Assembly (NCBI RefSeq): GCF_019704555.1
Contig: NZ_AP024745.1
Location: 7,448,501-7,512,500, forward strand
Length of the DNA: 64,000 nt
Direction: 5' to 3'
Source of the DNA: Actinoplanes sp. L3-i22
Lineage (GTDB): Bacteria; Actinomycetota; Actinomycetes; Mycobacteriales; Micromonosporaceae
Shown here: one piece after another, positions 62,022-64,000 of the stretch
Numbering within the stretch: position 1 is the first letter of the stretch
Layout: each line of letters begins with the position of its first letter
Notes under the pieces: model-generated
Seen by the model: the letters and a program-made list of their open reading frames with translations, nothing else
Databases searched by the model: none
What the model was told of the DNA's origin: nothing
Program-made: the position numbers and the translations under genes

Positions 62022-64000
62022 TCAATCCTCGTCTTCGAGGTAGAAGAATTGCTGCTCGATCAGCCTGGACAGCATCCTGTCACGAAGTCTTTCGGCCTCG
62101 CCCAAGAGCACATCCTTCGCGGCCGCCAAGTCAACGTCGGGACGGTTCGTCGTGTGGCTCTGGGCGAGCATGGCGATCCAGTTCAGCAGGGGATCGTAGT
62201 TCCGCCGCAAGGATCGGCGAGTCACCACGGCGACCGCAGCCCGGCTGATATCGGAGACCAGGTCGTTGACCGTGCTGCCGTATATGTGAGGGGGGCGTAG
62301 GACTTTGCCGAACGCCTCGACAGCACGGTTGACGGCGTCCTCCGCTTCACTCCACCATTTTGCCCGGCGGTACGCATTGGCAAGGCGCACGCATGCTGCC
62401 GCCACATCCGCTGACGAGTGGTCGCTTCGCATCTGGAGATCCAGGGCTTCCTGAAGAAGAGCAACGGCCTCCCTGGGATCCGTCGCCCGGCAGCCGAGAA
62501 CGTAGACCATGTGGGCGAGTCCGTACGTGTACGGACCCAATCCGGCGTCGGAGAGGCGACGCAGGAGAGCGAGGGACGGCGCCGCGGAAAACCTCGCGTC
62601 GCCCGCATCCGGCACGGGAAGCCAGTAGGGAAACTCGCGGCCATCGCGAAAACTGTCGAACTTCGGCCCCCGGATCCTGCGACCCCCGAAATCAGCACGT
62701 TGCGAGCCGGAAGCCTCTTGGAGCCGGCTTGCCAACGACACCAGCACCGCGACGCATTTCTGCGGCAAAACGGTACCCAGATTCTCGATCACCTCCTCAG
62801 CTGAGGCGTCATGATGGCGATCCGCCCAGAAGGCAAGGAATCGAGCGGGAAAGTTGCCTCCTTCAGGCATGACCAGCGCGCTGGGGTTCGCGAATTCGCG
62901 AGTGATCATCAAAAGTGCGATTGCGCCGGAAATCGCCTCCGGCGTAGAATCCGCATGGTCCGGGAAATTGCGATCAAATAAACTGCTTACACCCAGGAAG
63001 TCGCGGTAATTGATCAGATCCCGATTAATGTCGAGGCCTTCAGCAACCCGCCGGAAGACCACCTCCATAAACTCGCCTTCACGCCCCATAGCCGCTTGGC
63101 TGAGAACCCTCCTGACCGCAATATGGCCAATCGAGTAGTCGGCCTCGCACAGCGGGTTGAGTGGGTTGAGCATAAGGACGGACAGCCCATACCAATCAAT
63201 GAGGCTCTCCAGTGTGATTATGTTTGCAATAACTGCCATGACTGCCAGCGACGGATCGGATCGCGCTTCACTCTCGACATCCGGATGCAGCTCGTCGAAT
63301 ACCTCGCGCGTCAGTTTCCGAATGTCGATGACTTCCGGGGATCTGAAATCCGACTGCTGATAATAGGGAAGGATATCCCTCAGGGCAATACCAAGGAAAA
63401 CGCTGATTGCCGGCCGGTTCACCACCACTTCTCGCAGAGCCACTCGCGTGGCGTCGAGAAAAACAGCACGGGAGACGATGCCATGAAGTCCGGTGGAGAG
63501 CAGCCGATGGATCAACTCTCTGGGCAGGTCGACATTGAAGTCGCCAGCTTGACCGAGGCTCCGATACTCGAACCAGTTTGTGCTCTCGTACATGTCGTAT
63601 CCGTTGGCGGTCCAGACAGCCACGCTTCCCATCTGCCCGAGACTCACCGCGGTCGTGAGGCAGAACTTCACCACCTCGCCGACGCTGGTCCGCTCCAGGG
63701 GAACCGCACTCAACAGCGTGGCAAAGAAATCCGCGGCGACGATCCGGTGCTTGAGCGGTGTATAGGAAGCCACGTCGATCATGATCGCCAGGGCAGCCGT
63801 CACATCGTCCGGTCGCGCCCGACCACAGATCTGGAACACCAGTTGAGCTACGACGATCTGGCCCTCGGCCGAGAGAGCGGAGAGACCGAACTCGGCAAGG
63901 TCCGCGGGATTCCGCAGCGTACGAACCGCATGCTCGGCGGCGAAGTACTCCAGAAAGGTCCGGTGAGTGAACTGATAGAGGACGGCGCCCTGGTCGTTAC
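62022..64000 (-). CDS. NACHT/STAND NTPase with C-terminal TPR (5' part outside window)
   Basis: The frame is open to the right edge of the window, giving 658 visible residues, so any start chosen inside the window would be wrong. The first visible segment contains LYQFTHRTFLEYFAAEHAVR. Its HRTFLEYFAA signature ends the winged-helix region of NACHT proteins and matches the equivalent position of the NACHT-LRR gene 6 kb away. A long helical region follows, then TPR units near the C-terminus (AVALLQEALDLQMRSDHSSAD; ACVRLANAYRRAKWWSEAED) and an acidic tail YLEDED. GC content is lower than in the tautomerase gene next to it. Probably a defence-type STAND ATPase. The NTPase core itself is not visible here. 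Confidence 0.72.
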   Translation of the reverse strand, partial: NDQGAVLYQFTHRTFLEYFAAEHAVRTLRNPADLAEFGLSALSAEGQIVVAQLVFQICGRARPDDVTAALAIMIDVASYTPLKHRIVAADFFATLLSAVPLERTSVGEVVKFCLTTAVSLGQMGSVAVWTANGYDMYESTNWFEYRSLGQAGDFNVDLPRELIHRLLSTGLHGIVSRAVFLDATRVALREVVVNRPAISVFLGIALRDILPYYQQSDFRSPEVIDIRKLTREVFDELHPDVESEARSDPSLAVMAVIANIITLESLIDWYGLSVLMLNPLNPLCEADYSIGHIAVRRVLSQAAMGREGEFMEVVFRRVAEGLDINRDLINYRDFLGVSSLFDRNFPDHADSTPEAISGAIALLMITREFANPSALVMPEGGNFPARFLAFWADRHHDASAEEVIENLGTVLPQKCVAVLVSLASRLQEASGSQRADFGGRRIRGPKFDSFRDGREFPYWLPVPDAGDARFSAAPSLALLRRLSDAGLGPYTYGLAHMVYVLGCRATDPREAVALLQEALDLQMRSDHSSADVAAACVRLANAYRRAKWWSEAEDAVNRAVEAFGKVLRPPHIYGSTVNDLVSDISRAAVAVVTRRSLRRNYDPLLNWIAMLAQSHTTNRPDVDLAAAKDVLLGEAERLRDRMLSRLIEQQFFYLEDED

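Overview
The window reads as chromosomal DNA of a high-GC filamentous actinomycete. Third codon positions are almost all G or C, GTG starts are frequent, and the gene content (BTAD/SARP regulators, glycoside hydrolases with carbohydrate-binding modules, a class III lanthipeptide locus, many single-gene TetR/LacI/LysR switches) fits the Micromonosporaceae, for example an Actinoplanes-like organism. The genus is inference. Reading both strands I found no rRNA, tRNA, CRISPR array, insertion sequence or phage gene. No stretch longer than 300 bases lacks a gene.

Layout. 0-14.7 kb: the 3' part of a TetR regulator, a DUF4241 protein, then a leftward operon of sugar transporter, GH43 xylosidase/arabinosidase and kinase-like protein. 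A TetR gene and an alpha/beta-hydrolase gene run divergently from that operon. Next come a luciferase-like oxidoreductase, an alpha/beta-hydrolase, the 3' remnant of a TauE/SafE-type permease gene, a GNAT acetyltransferase, a regulator-ATPase-permease ABC operon behind a 26-bp perfect palindrome, and a DUF1963 protein. 14.7-22.8 kb: a class III lanthipeptide cluster of LanKC synthetase, three consecutive precursor peptides, an MFS exporter and a very large regulator carrying both a SARP-type and a LuxR-type DNA-binding domain. The precursors have the SapB-type Ser-x-x-Ser-hydrophobic pattern, but the downstream Cys is missing and a Cys-Pro precedes the first Ser instead. 22.8-34 kb: a secreted beta-propeller, a VOC-TPR protein, LysR and its divergent epimerase/aldo-keto reductase pair, a chemoreceptor, a second aldo-keto reductase with divergent TetR, and an S1-domain protein. 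32.5-37.2 kb: a cellulose-utilisation unit of MFS transporter, CebR-like LacI repressor and GH9 cellulase, with CebR-type operators before the transporter and the cellulase. 37-52.8 kb: a Ser/Thr kinase, membrane proteins, a double-length Lrp-type regulator with divergent amidohydrolase, a secreted PI-PLC-like protein, an FAD oxidoreductase divergent from a SARP with a degenerate P-loop, a lipoprotein and an orphan histidine kinase.

52.8-64 kb: an NLR-like NACHT-LRR gene with visibly lower GC than its surroundings, a secreted GH30 enzyme with ricin-type CBM13, a secreted/membrane protein pair, an SMI1-LRR protein and a tautomerase. At the right edge is the 3' part of a second NACHT-type STAND gene with C-terminal TPR. 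It is also AT-richer and runs off the window.

The two most interesting elements are the lanthipeptide locus with displaced cysteines and the pair of NACHT genes, which may mark an anti-phage or self-recognition island.
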